Source: Vitrella brassicaformis (taxonomy: Eukaryota; Sar; Vitrellaceae). From it: a stretch of 64,000 bases of DNA. The stretch is taken from positions 1-64,000 of the forward strand of contig CDMY01001036.1 of the NCBI GenBank assembly GCA_001179505.1, in the 5' to 3' direction. Shown here piece after piece: positions 31,415 through 43,234 of the stretch. A model generated the notes under the pieces. It saw only the letters and a list, made by a program, of their open reading frames with translations. It ran no database searches and had not been told where the DNA came from. The translations under genes and the position numbers were made by a program. Numbering within the stretch: the stretch's first letter is position 1; the number at the start of each line of letters is the position of its first letter.

Positions 31415-33030
31415 CTACATGAACTGCTGCCCGCCCATCTGATGCTGGTGCTGCTGGTGCATGCCGCCCCCGCCCATCATGCCGCCACCTGGCCCCATCA
31501 TGCCGCCCATCTGCGGGGGCTGTTGGTGCATCATCCCACCCATGGCCCCTCCCGGCTGCTGCTGCTGCTGTGGCATGCCCATACCCATCCCGGGCTGGCC
31601 ATGCTGTTGCTGCTGCTGCTGCTGGGTGTGTGGTGGCGGCATCCCCACGCCCATGCCCATGCCCGGCTGGCCAACCGGCTGCTGCTGCTGCTGCTGCTGC
31701 GGAGGGGGTGGGGATTGCTGCTGCTGCTGCATACCCATCCCGCCTCCCATGGCGTCCATGGCCCCTGCCTGCTGTTGCTGCTGTGGCTGTGCGGTGTGTT
31801 GTGTGTCGCTGAGGTTGGTGATCAACTCCCACTTGCCCTCGAGGTTCTCCTTGTAGAGCAGCACCTGGTTGTCGCCGCAAGCCACTGCCAGGACGCTGCC
31901 GGTGACGGACCAGTCGACGCGCCACACGGGGCCGTCCAGCTGGATCACCTGCGCCTTCTTCCATGGCTGACCCTCCATCTCCATCTCCTTTAACAACACA
32001 CGGGCAGAAACGGCAGCGTGATTCATTGATTCTTTGTGTGTGTGGGCGTGTGAGCATGTGTCACCTGCGTCCATATGATGACGGTCTTGTCCTCTGAGCA
32101 TGAGGCGATGGTGCTGCTGGGGACCCCCACGTTGGGCCGCCATGCCACGTCCCTGATGACGTCAGTGTGGCCGTTGTTGGCGTCGATGCCCGCACGCTCA
32201 ACCCACTTCTGGGACCGGTCTTCATACTGCCACAACTTCACCTAAACACACACACGAACACACACACACAAATGACACCTCCACAGTGCACCCACACCAA
32301 TGGTCTCCCTTCCCTCTCTGTCCGTCCATTCACCTGGTTGTCAGATCCGCCACTGACGATCCTCATGGGTCCGAGAGAAGGCCCCTGTGTGGCTGGGCCG
32401 CTGGCCAGCACCACGGGCGTGGCTGCCGGAGCCCACGACACGGCATTCACACCGTTGGCGTGGGCGTGGAACTCGGTGCGCAGCCACTGCTGGTCGGCGG
32501 TGCTGTGGTGCAAAATAGCGATCTTGCCGTCAGACGATGCTGCATTGCAACACACACGGAGAGGAGGGAGGAAACACACCTATCATCAGATTTTCCTCTC
32601 TCTGTCAGTCAGTGCAGTGGTAGTTACCTGAAGCCAGATACGGCCCGTACTCCCACGGCGCCCAGGCCACCCCGTTGACGGACGCCCCGTGGTCTTCGCT
32701 CTTGTAGACCATCTGCCAGTTCTCGCCCTGCCCTCCGTGTGCCCCTCCCCCGTGGCCCATGCTCATCTCCTTCCACACGATCACCCTCTTGTCGTAGCCG
32801 CACGACGCCAGGCAGTTGCCGAACTTGGGGTGCGACCAGGTCACCTGCCACACGGGGCCCTCGTGGCCCTTGAGCTCCGCCAAGAAAGACGGACTCTCCG
32901 TCGACACGTCCCAGATCCGGATGGCCTGGTCCGCCGACGCAGTCGCCAGCCGCTTGCCGTAGTAGTCAAGCTGCGCATCGTGGATCGGACCGCTGTGCGC
33001 CGTGTCGAAAGAGGCTATCGTCTGCGCCAT
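31415..33030 (-). CDS. SEC13: SEC13 homologue with Gln/Gly/Met-rich C-terminal tail
   Basis: Four exons, 33030-32628, 32539-32334, 32241-32065 and 31987-31415, give about 452 aa, with all phases closing. SEC13 is a six-bladed WD40 protein of the COPII coat and of the nuclear-pore Y complex, where it pairs with SEC31 or NUP145C/NUP96. The start [20 protein letters not shown], then [29 protein letters not shown], and [19 protein letters not shown] across the first intron, are classical. So are [22 protein letters not shown] and [20 protein letters not shown]. Ordinary SEC13 ends near residue 310-320. Here a further ~130 residues are almost entirely Gln, Gly, Met and Pro, with repeats of GQPGMGMGM type, probably a disordered or prion-like tail. 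Confidence 0.95.
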
Positions 33031-33254
33031 CCTCTCTCACCCTGAGGCCGCCGCCAGACCCACGTGTCAGAGGTGCGTGGAGAAATAGAAGATCTCGCTG
33101 TTCGTGAAGCGCCCTGCCTGCTCTCGTATAGGCGATGGCTCAGTGGCAGCTCACAGGTAGGCGACGTTGACCATGAGAAAAGCTGACGAGGGGTGACAGG
33201 GTTAGGGTTTCAGCGATTTACCGAGGAAATCGCATCCTTCGCAAAAACCACAAA
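33031..33254. promoter_or_regulatory. Divergent upstream region with telo-box
   Basis: The 224 bp between the SEC13 and BTB start codons contain AGGGTTAGGGTTT at 33198-33210 (reverse AAACCCTAACCCT). This is a double telomeric-type motif like the plant telo-box found in promoters of housekeeping genes. It is about 45 bp from the BTB ATG and 170 bp from the SEC13 ATG. Confidence 0.6.
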
Positions 33255-34692
33255 ATGACGTCAAGAGGCACGCAGACAGACCTCCGTGACGCTCAGACGA
33301 CCGGCACCTCGGTCGCTGACAGTGAGAGCCTCGTCAAGGTATGTTCCCGAGGTGGTGTGACGTCTGAGGTGATTGTGGTTCTGCGGAGCGTGCTGTGCTC
33401 GAGCCCGGTGGTGGAGTACATGCTCAACTCATCGCTGGCCAAGGGGGCGACGCAGACGGTGACCATCAACCACTGCAAAGAGGCGGTGGAGCTGTTCATC
33501 TACCTACTCAACTCCATGAAGCAGGGCGACAAGTGGCTTAAGGTAGGTAGGGACGAGTCACACACGTCACGGTGCTCAAAGGCAAAGAACAAACCACATA
33601 CTTCGTCTGTTTGTTTGTTTGTTTCTTTGTTTGTTTGTTTGTGGGATGGATGGATGGATGGATCAGGCTGCGGTGTCGAGTGTTGTGTGTGAGGATGGTG
33701 GGTTCGAGTTGCCTGAGACCAACCCCCTGTCGGGCCTGGCTCTGCTCGCTATGGCCGAGTACTACCAGGTCGACATGCTCGTCAACACGTGAGCCAATGA
33801 AAGCAAGAAAGATGGACAGATGGACAGATGGCTTTGTGCTGTGTGCAGTCTGCTGTACGAGTTGTTTGCCGCCCCCGATCGCTGGAGCTTCGCTGTGGCG
33901 TGTTTCGTGCTGCGTCTGAAGCCGACGGCCCACACGATGCCCGCGTTCCCCAGCGAGAAGATCATGAGCAAGCTGATGGCCCAGATAGAGGAGGCCACCA
34001 AGCCACACACCGACGTACGCTCGCGTGACGGACATCACAACACATAAATACATCACATTGGTGTGGCGCAGCGTGATGTGTTTTGTTTGTGTGGGTACGT
34101 ATCTCTCTCTCTCTCTCTCTGTGTGTGTGTATGTGTGTGTGTGTGTGTGTTGGTCAGGATGATAGTGATGACGACAGCGACTGGGGCAGCGGCGGGGCGG
34201 GGGCTGCCAACACCACGACCGACACCAACACCACACCCACCTGGAAGCACTACTGCAAACAGCTCCCCTCAGGTCACACACGCAGCACAGCCCGACAGCA
34301 CCAACCGTACACCTCCATATGTGCCCGTGCGTGCGTCTGTGTGAATGGACATATGCACTGTAGATTTCGTCGCTGATTTGTTGGAGTTTGCCGGCAAGAC
34401 CACCCACAGCCTCAAGCAGCAGATCCCCACCCCAGCCGTCGCCGACTCGGAGAGCGACTGGACGGCCCCCCACCACCCCATCACACACCATCCTGCAGGC
34501 AGGCCCAGATATGGGTCGTACCGCCCGTGGGTTACCCCCCCCACGGGGCCGTGGGCTGGCGGCAATGGCGGTTGGGGAAGTGCCTGGGGTGCGGGCGGCA
34601 ATGGCGGTGGGGGGTATGGCTATGGTGGCAGTGCGGCTGCTGGCGGAGGGGGCGGCTGGACGAGACGCAACAGAAGGAACGGCGGACGATAG
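33255..34692 (+). CDS. BTB/POZ domain protein with Gly-rich tail
   Basis: Five exons, 33255-33542, 33667-33788, 33849-34014, 34158-34272 and 34364-34692, give about 339 aa. Residues ~30-130 look like a BTB domain: a VLRSVLCSSPVVEYML helix, then an edge strand with VTINHCKEAVELFIYLL, and a following LALLAMAEYYQVDMLVNTLL region. An acidic linker (DDSDDDSDWGSG) and the DFVADLLEFAGKTTHSLKQQ helix follow. The end is very rich in Gly and Trp with NGGWGSAWGAG-like repeats and RRNRRNGGR, similar to RNA-binding RGG-type tails. A cullin-3 adaptor role is possible for the BTB part. The combination with a Gly-rich tail is not one I recognise. Confidence 0.72.
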
Positions 34693-35524
34693 ATAAACAC
34701 ATACACATACAGACATACACGACAGACAGCCACACGGGTTCACGGACGTAGCTAGGTGGCTCGGGGCGGGGGTTGAGTGAGCGTCAGATTCATTCTTGTC
34801 TTGCTGGAGAGAGATATCTGTCTTTCTATCTCTCTTGTCTCTCGTTTCGTCTCGCCTATGTATTGTGTGGGTGTGGCGCGTGAGTGCTCTGCTGAGGTAG
34901 CTTTGCGACTGACTGCCTGCCTGCCACCCTCTCCCTCGAGTGTGGCACGGCATGGCATGTCTGCAACGCAACTGATGCATTCACACGCACATAAGCAATG
35001 GCTGACCTGCTCCTTTCCTGTCTGTCTGTCTGACTGTGTGTCTGTCTGTCTGTGTCTGAGAGGAAGACGCGAGGTGAGGCCTTCACTCGCCCCAGAGCCC
35101 GGCCAGCCGTCCATGTGCGAAGGAGGCCGTGTGCGCAGCGATCGATGAGCTTGTCGCGTGTAGGAACATCTCTCTCTCCCCCACGTGTGACGGCTGGTTG
35201 GTGTGCTCGCATTAGCTTACGGATGACCCTCTCTCTGGCTGCCTCTTTCTGCCTGCCTGGATGTTCTCTCTCCGTGCGCATGTGTGGATGGATGGATGGA
35301 CGAGTGGATGTTTTAAGTCGCAAGATCAAATTTTTCTCTCTCTGGCGTATCGACGGCCGCTACTTGGCACACATCGACGATGAAAATGTCGTGAAAATGT
35401 TGTCGAGGTCGGAAAGCTGAGCAACTACATACCTCGCCATTTTCATGGATGGATGGTGAGCTCTGATACAGGTGTGTTCGTGGCGCCCTCGCCAGTTGTA
35501 AACGGAATCGTGGTATGATTGAGG
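34693..35524. other. Spacer, no supported gene
   Basis: About 830 bp of CT- and TG-rich sequence, with (CTGT)n near 35020-35060 and (GGAT)n near 35290. It probably holds the 3' end of the BTB gene and the promoter of the next. Between about 35320 and 35520 the repeats disappear, as in other upstream regions here. Confidence 0.5.
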
Positions 35525-37975
35525 ATGGCGGTATTCGTGTGTTTTGAGTCGGATAGAAACGGCGAGGGCTATGCCTCGCCCCTAATGGTGGAGGAACACA
35601 TCGCAAGGCAGTACAACTATCTCAATGCGGTGCGGACTGATGCATCGGAGAGAGATCTCAATGCATATCGGATTCACCGTCGTATGTACTTTGTGCCTTT
35701 CTCTTTCTCTCCTGCAGTTGCTTGACCGTCCTTTGGACCATGATCACGGCACTTCGTCGCGGGAGGACGACAGCAACGACAGCCTGGGAAGCCTCCACGA
35801 CAGGGCGATGACGGTCACAGTCAGACGGCAGGTGGTGAGCCGCGACATTGCCACGGTGGTGCTGCAGCAGCCCCCCGCCATCGTTAAGGCCATGACCAAG
35901 GCCAATACCCTCGATGCGCTGGTCGCCATAGATTTCCTGGATCTGGAGGAAGCCAAGAGGGAGGGCCTCCTCAAGGCCATAGCACGGAAGGCAACAAAGA
36001 TAGCAGACATGGACGAAACCATACGACTGACATCATCTTGTGTGTTGTCTCGTGCTTCAGGTGGTGCGCTGTCGCTGGTGTGAGGACCACCGCTTCGCCG
36101 CTGCACTGCTCGAGAGCATCCATCCCTACACGCTCATCGCCCGCCTCGTCAGCGACCACACCGAGCTGGTGGCTCATCTCGCCCCCTCGCTGCTCCGCGC
36201 ACCGCATGTCGTCAAGAGGCAGTGGGCGCGTGCGTCCGATGCCGTCGAGGCTAACGACACGGCCATGGAGTGTGTGGCGGGGCTGGTTGACGAGCTGACT
36301 CGGCAACTGGGTGGGGGGACTCTGGACGCGAGCAAGGAGGAGCTCGTCGCCTTCCTCACCAACACAACGGGCGCAGCCACGATTGAGAAGGCTGTAGGTA
36401 GGTGAGGTGAAGGATTATGGAATTGGAGGCTGGTGTTGGTTTGATGGTACAGTACTGCTCCCTGCCTGTGTGTGTGTGTTTGATCAGATGACGTGTTTGC
36501 GGATGGCGTGTTCGGTGTGCGTCCTGGAAGGTTCACGGACCATTCCTTCACCGATGAGGAAGGCCCCGTGGCCATCATCTACTGCCAGGAGGGCGGCCTC
36601 AGGATCGAGGCTGCGGCGCTGATCGACAGGGAAGATCAGGAGGAGGGGTATAACATCTATGAGCCTGTGGACATTCTCGACGGTGAAGCCCCCGGCATCG
36701 ACTCAGAGCTCAGGGGTGATGCATCCATTCATCCATCCATCCATCCATCTATCCCTGCATATCTGGGCGGCTGTGCACTTAGATGTGGGTTCCTGGTGGG
36801 TGAGTGCCCGCGCGCAGAGCGACATGCGGCCGCGATGCTACTTCATTGAGGCCACTTTCCAGGTCCGCCACGCCGCCGTAGCTGACGAACCCGAGGAGGA
36901 GGAATGCAAGGGCCAGTCGGCTGACCGCTGCGTCGTCCCCCCGCCCACGACCCTTCACAAGCGCGAGGGCATCGCCATCGAAACTCGCGGCGAGAATGAC
37001 CTCGCCACGTTCGGTGTGGCCCTCCTCGGCGCGAACCTGGGCATGGCATTCTGCGCTCACAATCTCACGCCAGAGCAGCTGACGGCCAATGGCGTGGACG
37101 ACAAGCAGGTGCGTGTGTGTGTGTGTGTGTATGTGTGTCTGTGTCGTCTCTACTGCGTGTCGTCTGTCGTCTGACCTGCAGGTGCGCGACGTGACGGTGA
37201 GCATTCGAGTGACGTCTTACCCGCTGTGCGACATGGCCCTCATGTACCTGGAGAAGTGCATAGTCGGCAGGACCTGGCGGGACGTTGCGGACCTGGCAAG
37301 GTCAGACAGACAGGGAGGGAGCAGACAGACAGACAGCAAGATGGTCCGAATCTTTCTCATGAGCATGCTCTGTGTGTGTCAATGTGCAGGCATCTGCCCC
37401 GCGGCGTGAGTGAGCACCTCATGCTGCACCTGAGCGGCATTACCCTCCAACCGTACGCCGTCATGTCCCACTGGCTGGCCTCTCTCGAGCCCACGCGGCT
37501 CGATGCCTGGACCATCAGCAAGGTCGCCGACAAGATGCTCGTGACACAGAAGATGCAGCAGAGCATCGCCGACCTGCCGCCCTTCATCATGGCCGTCACG
37601 CCACATCTGGACCAGCAACAGACCATCGTACTGAAAGAACGATTCAAAGAGGTCAGCTTGCCTGAAGACAACAGGCTTGCTTTGTGTCTCGGTTCGCAAT
37701 TGGTCTGTTCTCCATTCATTCAGAGCATCTGTGGCCCCGCCCCCGGCCCTGCCCCGCCGGGGATGGGCTTTCACCCCCACCACGAATTGCAGTGGCGCTT
37801 GGAGTACCTCTTCAATGCCTTCACGAGACGCGACGCCCTCATGCTCACACACAGCAGACCGCCGCACGGCAGGAGTGGCAGCGAGGCGTCTGAGGTGCTG
37901 GCAGACGAACGGGGCGGGGGCAACGTGTGTGTCTGTGGGGTGGGTGAGTTTGGCTCAGCGGGGGCTTTAGAATGA
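35525..37975 (+). CDS. Hypothetical protein (633 aa, eight exons)
   Basis: Exons 35525-35629, 35718-35990, 36061-36397, 36488-36715, 36783-37108, 37182-37300, 37390-37651 and 37724-37975 close in phase. The second intron starts GC rather than GT (AAG|GCAACA...TTCAG), the simplest way to keep the frame. Content: a helical N-terminal half (ALVAIDFLDLEEAKREGLLK, ALLESIHPYTLIARLVSDHT), then a more beta-like section (EGPVAIIYCQEGGLRIEAAA, VDILDGEAPGIDSEL). After that come REGIAIETRGENDLATFGVA, a helical region with KVADKMLVTQKMQQSIADL, and a Gly/Pro-rich end. No domain recognised. The stop codon lies inside the first base pairs of the duplicated WD40 segment that follows. The two genes converge tail to tail. 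Confidence 0.68.
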
Positions 37976-39328
37976 CTAACTCAGTGGTGGGTGGGATGTG
38001 ATCGTAGGACGGATTTCTTCTCTCTGTGAGTGAATGGCCACACCACACATATCGATTCAACTCGGTCCGAGTCACGTGCACACACCAAATCGTCTGCACA
38101 CACAAGGTGTCCGTCAGCCAGACTCCCATACACACATATACACTCACTGCTGCCCCTGATCACCTTCATCCTCGTCTGCCACCTCTTGCTCCTCAACAAC
38201 CACCCCGTAGCAGTGCAGGGCCGTGCTGGCAGCCCACACCTCCCTCCCCACCCACACACAACACCCGTATCGCACATCGTCCCAGTCGCTCGCACGGCGC
38301 ACAGCAGCTACCTCGTTTCTGAGCAAGTCCCACGCCATCATCCCACCACCGTCTGTGCACACAGCCACGCCCTTCTCCGCCCAATTCGCCCGCAGCCGCA
38401 AGACAGGGACGCCACAGGTCTGCTGGCTGATGAGGGGGGACCTGTGGTGTCGAAGGTCGACGTGGGAGAGGTGGCCCTCGAGTGTGGCGGATATGTATGA
38501 GGGCGGCTGGTGGGTGGGTGAGGCGTCGATCGACGTGTACGATGGCGGGATGGCCTGGCGTGTGGGGGAGAGGAGGGTCGTGGGGGTGGGCGACCGGAGG
38601 TCGTACAGGTGGACGCTGCCGTCAGACGAAGACGCCACAAACACCTGCAGGCACCAGCAGTGGAAGGAAATGAGACGACTGTCCTTCCCTTTGATTGATG
38701 GTCATTGTGTTCATTATGTCATCTTACCTGCGCCGCACAGAATGCCATGTCCGTCGGGATGGCCCTCGGCCCGCCATACGGATGCAGCAGCCTGGGAGAT
38801 CCGCCTGTTGCCAACTCATACAAACCAACCTGACACCCATGTGACGTGTCAGTCAACAGACAGATCGATTACATACATCTCCACACACAAGCATTGCATC
38901 CTCCTGGTTGTGCTGTGTCAGTCATCTCACTCACCTGCGCCTGTCCCCCAACGACCGTCTCAGCTGAGATGAACCTGTCGTCATTGTCTGGCGGGAAGGA
39001 CACACACGAGATCAGCTCCAGCTGCTGCTGTTGTTGCTGATACTGCCGTGGCGACCGCGACGTCGTCTCCTCAAAGCCGCTGTGGATGACGGCAAAGGTC
39101 GAGCTACTGCTGTCGGTGTCGGTGTCGGCGTCATGTTTGCGCGAGAGGAGCAGATGGGCGGCGATGCACGCCTCAGGGTCAACCACACCCACCACTAAAT
39201 GGTCGGATGAACGAGCTGCACACACACAGACAGACAGACAGACAGACAGACACAGGCAGACAGAGAGGAAGGATGTCATTCGGCACGAGAGCTGTCTGGG
39301 TGTGAGAGGGCCTTTCGGTGACCTGCAT
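37976..39328 (-). repeat. Direct duplication, copy 1 (3' half of WD40 gene)
   Basis: This ~1.35 kb segment matches 40271-41606 in the same orientation, with only scattered differences. Coding-part coordinates differ by exactly 2284 over the shared exons. Copy 2 is part of a complete gene; copy 1 is only its 3' half. Similarity begins at GACTAACTCAGTGG and ends at CGGTGACCTGCATTTTG. Confidence 0.95.
38144..39215 (-). pseudogene. Truncated copy of WD40 gene (last three exons)
   Basis: Three exons equivalent to the last three of the gene at 40428-43040: 39215-38935, 38829-38728 and 38644-38144. They encode the WD40-like end (VASSSDGSVHLYDLR, then GVAVCTDGGGMMAWDLLRNE), nearly unchanged. Upstream exons are absent: sequence beyond about 39330 does not continue the gene. 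The frames are still open and splice sites intact, so the duplication is recent or the fragment is selected. It has no start codon of its own that I can support. Confidence 0.8.
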
Positions 39329-40270
39329 TTTGAGTGTCTGTGTGTCTGTGCAGGAAAGGTGCAGGCCAGAAGCTGAGCGCGTGTGTGTGAGATGAGTTGA
39401 CTTTGGGACATCAGATCTTACCAAGCATCTGGAGGGAGGACGTGTGTGTGGGTCGCGCGGCTTCTGATGGAAACCAAGTTGGGGTAGCCACCCTGGGAAA
39501 GTGCTTTGTAGAACACATGGGGGTCTCTCCAAAAAGCAATCAAATCTCCCTTGAAATGGCACAAAAAGTGTGCTAGAACGCATCACAGCGTGTCCTGGTC
39601 GTGGAGAATGGGCAGCATCTTCCTGAAGACAGGCAGACACAAACAGAGAGAGATCTCAGCTGGGAAGCCTTCTGGCTGCTTCTCGCTTCGTGTGAGGACT
39701 TTCTGTGTTTGCGCCTCTCTGGTGCCTTTGTGGCCGTCGCAGCCTGCAAACCCTATACCCCAAACCCTAATGCTTTCGCTTTTGGAGGCTTTTTCCCATT
39801 GCAGGGGGGCCGGGAGGCGGCCACCGTGCTCATCTAAACCCTAATTATGCGTAGGGTTTGCGTCTTTGATGAATGCGCGTGTGCAGGAGGGCGCAGCGGA
39901 CAGGCAGACACATTCACACACAGGCTCAGCTCATGTCAATCAACAGGGGATCAGGTCCACATGCAGAGAGGGAGGGGGGAGGCCTGTGTGTGTGTGTGTG
40001 TGTGTGCGTGTGTGTGTGTGTGCGTGTGCGCGTGCGTGTGTGTGTGAGGGTGGGTGTGCGCTCTGGCAGGCAGCGCTCTGCAGCTGACTGAGCCACTCGG
40101 TTGGCTTGACGCCCTCGCCCCATCAATTCCATCCACTTCATTGCTCTACTCCAGTTGCCCGTCCTGTCTGTCTGTCTGTCTGTCTGCTCTCTGCGTGTGT
40201 GTGTGCCCGCCTCGAGGCCTTCATGTGTGTGTCTGTGTGTGTGTCTGTGTGTGTGTCTGTGTGTGTGTGT
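39329..40270. other. Region between the two duplicates, with telomere-like motifs
   Basis: Noncoding. Telomere-like AAACCCTA motifs at about 39748-39770 (two) and 39835-39846 lie within a non-repetitive block of about 450 bp. Then come long (GT)n and (CTGT)n runs from 39980 to 40270. I see no open frame continuous with the truncated WD40 copy. Confidence 0.6.
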
Positions 40271-41606
40271 GATGACTAACTCAGTGGTGAGTGGGATGCT
40301 TTCTTTCTCTCTGTAAGTGAATGGCCACACCACACATATCGATTCAGCTCGGTCCGAGTCACCCACCGCGCACACACGCACAAGGTGTCCGTCAGCTAGA
40401 CTCCCATACACACATACACAGATACACTCACTGCTGCCCCTGATCACCTTCATCCTCGTCTGCCACCTCTTGCTCCTCAACAACCACCCCGTAGCAGTGC
40501 AGGGCCGTGCTGGCAGCCCACACCTCCCTCCCCACCCACACACAACACCCGTACCGCACATCGTCCCAGTCGCTCGCACGGCGCACAGCAGCTACCTCGT
40601 TTCTGAGCAAGTCCCACGCCATCATCCCACCACCGTCTGTGCACACAGCCACGCCCTTCTCCGCCCAATTCGCCCGCAGCCGCAAGACAGGGACGCCACA
40701 GGTCTGCTGGCTGATGAGGGGGGACCTGTGGTGTCGAAGGTCGACGTGGGAGAGGTGGCCCTCGAGTGTGGCGGATATGTATGAGGGCGGCTGGTGGGTG
40801 GGTGAGGCGTCGATCGACGTGTACGATGGCGGGATGGCCTGGCGTGTGGGGGAGAGGAGGGTCGTGGGGGTGGGCGACCGGAGGTCGTACAGGTGGACGC
40901 TGCCGTCAGACGAAGACGCCACAAACACCTGCAGGCACCAGCAGTGGAAGGAAATGAGACGACTGTCCTTCCCTTTGATTGATGGTCATTATGTTCATTG
41001 TGTCATCTTACCTGCGCCGCACAGAATGCCATGTCCGTCGGGATGGCTCTCGGCCCGCCATACGGATGCAGCAGCCTGGGACATCCGCCTGTTGCCAACT
41101 CATACAAACCAACCTGACACCCATGTGACGTGTCAATCAACAGACAGATCGATTACATACATCTCCACACACAAGCATTGCATCTTCCTGGTTGTGTTGT
41201 GTCAGTCATCTCACTCACCTGCGCCTGTCCCCCAACAGTCGTCTCAGCTGAGATGAACCTGTCGCTATTGTGCGGCGGGAAGGACACACACGAGATCAGC
41301 TCCAGCTGCTGCTGTTGTTGCTGATACTGCCGTGGCGACCGCGACGTCGTCTCCTCAAAGCCGCTGTGGATGACGGCAAAGGTCGAGCTACTGCTGTCCG
41401 TGTCGGTGTCGGCGTCATGTTTGCGCGAGAGTAGCAGATGGGAGGCGATGCACGCCTCAGGGTCAACCACACCCACCACTAAATGGTCGGATGAACGACC
41501 TGCACACACACAGACAGACAGACAGACAGGCAGGCAGACAGAGAGGAAGGATGTCATTCGGCACGAGAGCTGTCTGGGTGTGAGCCTTTCGGTGACCTGC
41601 ATTTTG
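40271..41606 (-). repeat. Direct duplication, copy 2 (within the complete WD40 gene)
   Basis: Counterpart of 37976-39328. Differences include S/C in the ATGGS/C-P segment, A/S in EACIAS, and DNDD versus HNSD near the SFPP motif. Intron sequence is about as conserved as exon sequence, showing that the copy was made at DNA level and recently. Confidence 0.95.
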
Positions 41607-43040
41607 GCTGGGTGAGGCGGCAACAGCGACGGCTTTGGGCTCCCTCAGCCCGCTGGCCGTGATGTGGATTGTCGACCGCACATGGGCGTTTCTCACATCG
41701 ACGTGCTGCAGGCTGCCGTCGCCATACGCCAACACCAACTCATCCAATGCCTGCAGCATGAGAATGGACAAACCAAACCAAACCAAGTCGGATCGGACAA
41801 CACTTCATGTGCATGCATCACACAGCCTGGATCGGATCCTCGTTGCTTGCCCACCTCTGCTGTGGTATCATCGTCCACTCCCCTGGCCACGCACGCCATC
41901 GACAGGATGGGCTTGGGCTCGCCGTCCTCTCCCTCAGACACGTGGAGCGCCTCGCGAGGGTGGATCATGAAACGATGCGATCGATAGGTGGACAGCCCCT
42001 CCTCCCGCTCGTAGGCCATGGCGCTCTCCTCCCTCCTCGTCTCCATGTGGGGGTGGTGCTCCAACGCCGGCACCACCAGCGGACCAGCACCGCCATACGC
42101 GTCATACACAGGGGCATCGAACAAGGCCTCATCCACCTCCCCCTCTCTGTCTCCCTCGTCATCGTTTTCTCCCTCTCCCTCTCCCTGGCTCTCCAGCTGT
42201 CGTCGATACTCGATTGCATGCGGGTAGAGCGTCCTGTGCAGCAGGGGATAGGCGTGGAATACCCACTGCTGGTGGGGCGAAGAGATGAAGGCCATCAAGA
42301 AGGGGAAGTTGATGAACTCGCGGACACATTGCGCGAGGGAGGGCATGGCGTCGAAGATTGAGTTGAGCAGGTGGGCAAGGTGGGGCGAGAGGGGGGTGGG
42401 GAGGTGGGGTGAATCGGGCAGCAACGCCTCAATCACAGCTAGACAGCCTGGGCAGACCATACAGGGAGATGAGAATCAGACACCCACACATCCTACCTGC
42501 CTGCCTGCCTGCCTGCCCATCCTTGTCACCTCTCAAGTCGAACAGCCTCCATCTCAGCATCAGCGCCGCTATCTTTCCAAGCCGCACATCGACAGCGGCC
42601 GCACCACCAGTCGCCCTCTCCGCCAACTGCACCGCCAGCCCCTCAGCAACGCCGCCCCGCAGCCCCTCCCTCACCGACGCGTCCGCCATACTCATAACCT
42701 CCCCGAACAGATCAATTTGCTCACTGCTGACCGAGCCCTCGTCCATCAGCAAAGAAAAGACCGAACACGACGCCTCTGCAATGTCATCAGCTGAGGCGCC
42801 ACTGGTCCGAAGGACGTTTCTCAGCCTGCTGGTCGCCCTGGACACATCGTTTGGGCCTCTGAGGGAACGAAATACGTCGACGATGGGATGAGAAGAGGCC
42901 GGGGATAGCATGCGGGCGCTACGGCTCGTCGGAACGGCTCTCTGGAGGAATGACTGTGCCTCATCTGGATCATCGGCATCGATTGTCACCCTCATCGGTG
43001 GACAGGATGAGCTCCTCTGCACCACCAGCGGTGGATCCAT
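40428..43040 (-). CDS. WD40-like repeat protein with helical N-terminal half
   Basis: Six exons, 43040-42530, 42447-41855, 41750-41597, 41499-41219, 41113-41012 and 40928-40428, give about 713 aa with all phases closing. I start at ATG 43040 (MDPPLVVQRSSSCPPMRVTI) because the longer frame has only a TTG. The N-terminal ~300 residues look like helical (armadillo/HEAT-type) repeats: SRLRNVLRTSGASADDIAEA, LFGEVMSMADASVREGL and FDAMPSLAQCVREFINFPFL. An acidic loop with Glu/Gly/Asp repeats separates them from a C-terminal part with beta-propeller features (LVLAYGDGSLQHVDVR, VASSSDGSVHLYDLR, MAWDLLRNEV). A helical-then-propeller plan recalls Raptor-like scaffolds, but no specific family mark is visible. 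A (Gln)n run encodes QYQQQQQQLELIS. Confidence 0.75.
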
Positions 43041-43234
43041 GCTATTTCCCCTCTCTTTTCTGCGCGCTGCAGCGGTTTCAGGAGCTGAGAAAAGCGAGCT
43101 CAACCCTTCTGGAGTGTTGGCAGTTTCGACGTTTCATCGCAGATCTTGCCCTCAGCGTGGCTCATACAAGCGCACTGAATCGCAATTGGCTCGTATCAAT
43201 GACCTCAAGGTGACCTTTCGTCCCGTGCGCATCG

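Noticed and set aside
33538-34980. 480-residue minus-strand frame opposite the BTB gene
   Set aside because: It is the complement of BTB exons plus CA-repeat introns (Thr/His runs), and lies antisense to a well-spliced gene.
37976-39215. Calling the truncated WD40 copy a second complete gene
   Set aside because: No upstream exons, start codon or leader can be found before 39330; only the last three exons are duplicated.
39980-40270. Possible CRISPR-like or satellite array
   Set aside because: Only (GT)n, (CTGT)n and (TCTG)n microsatellites; no constant repeat with unique spacers, and the genome is eukaryotic.
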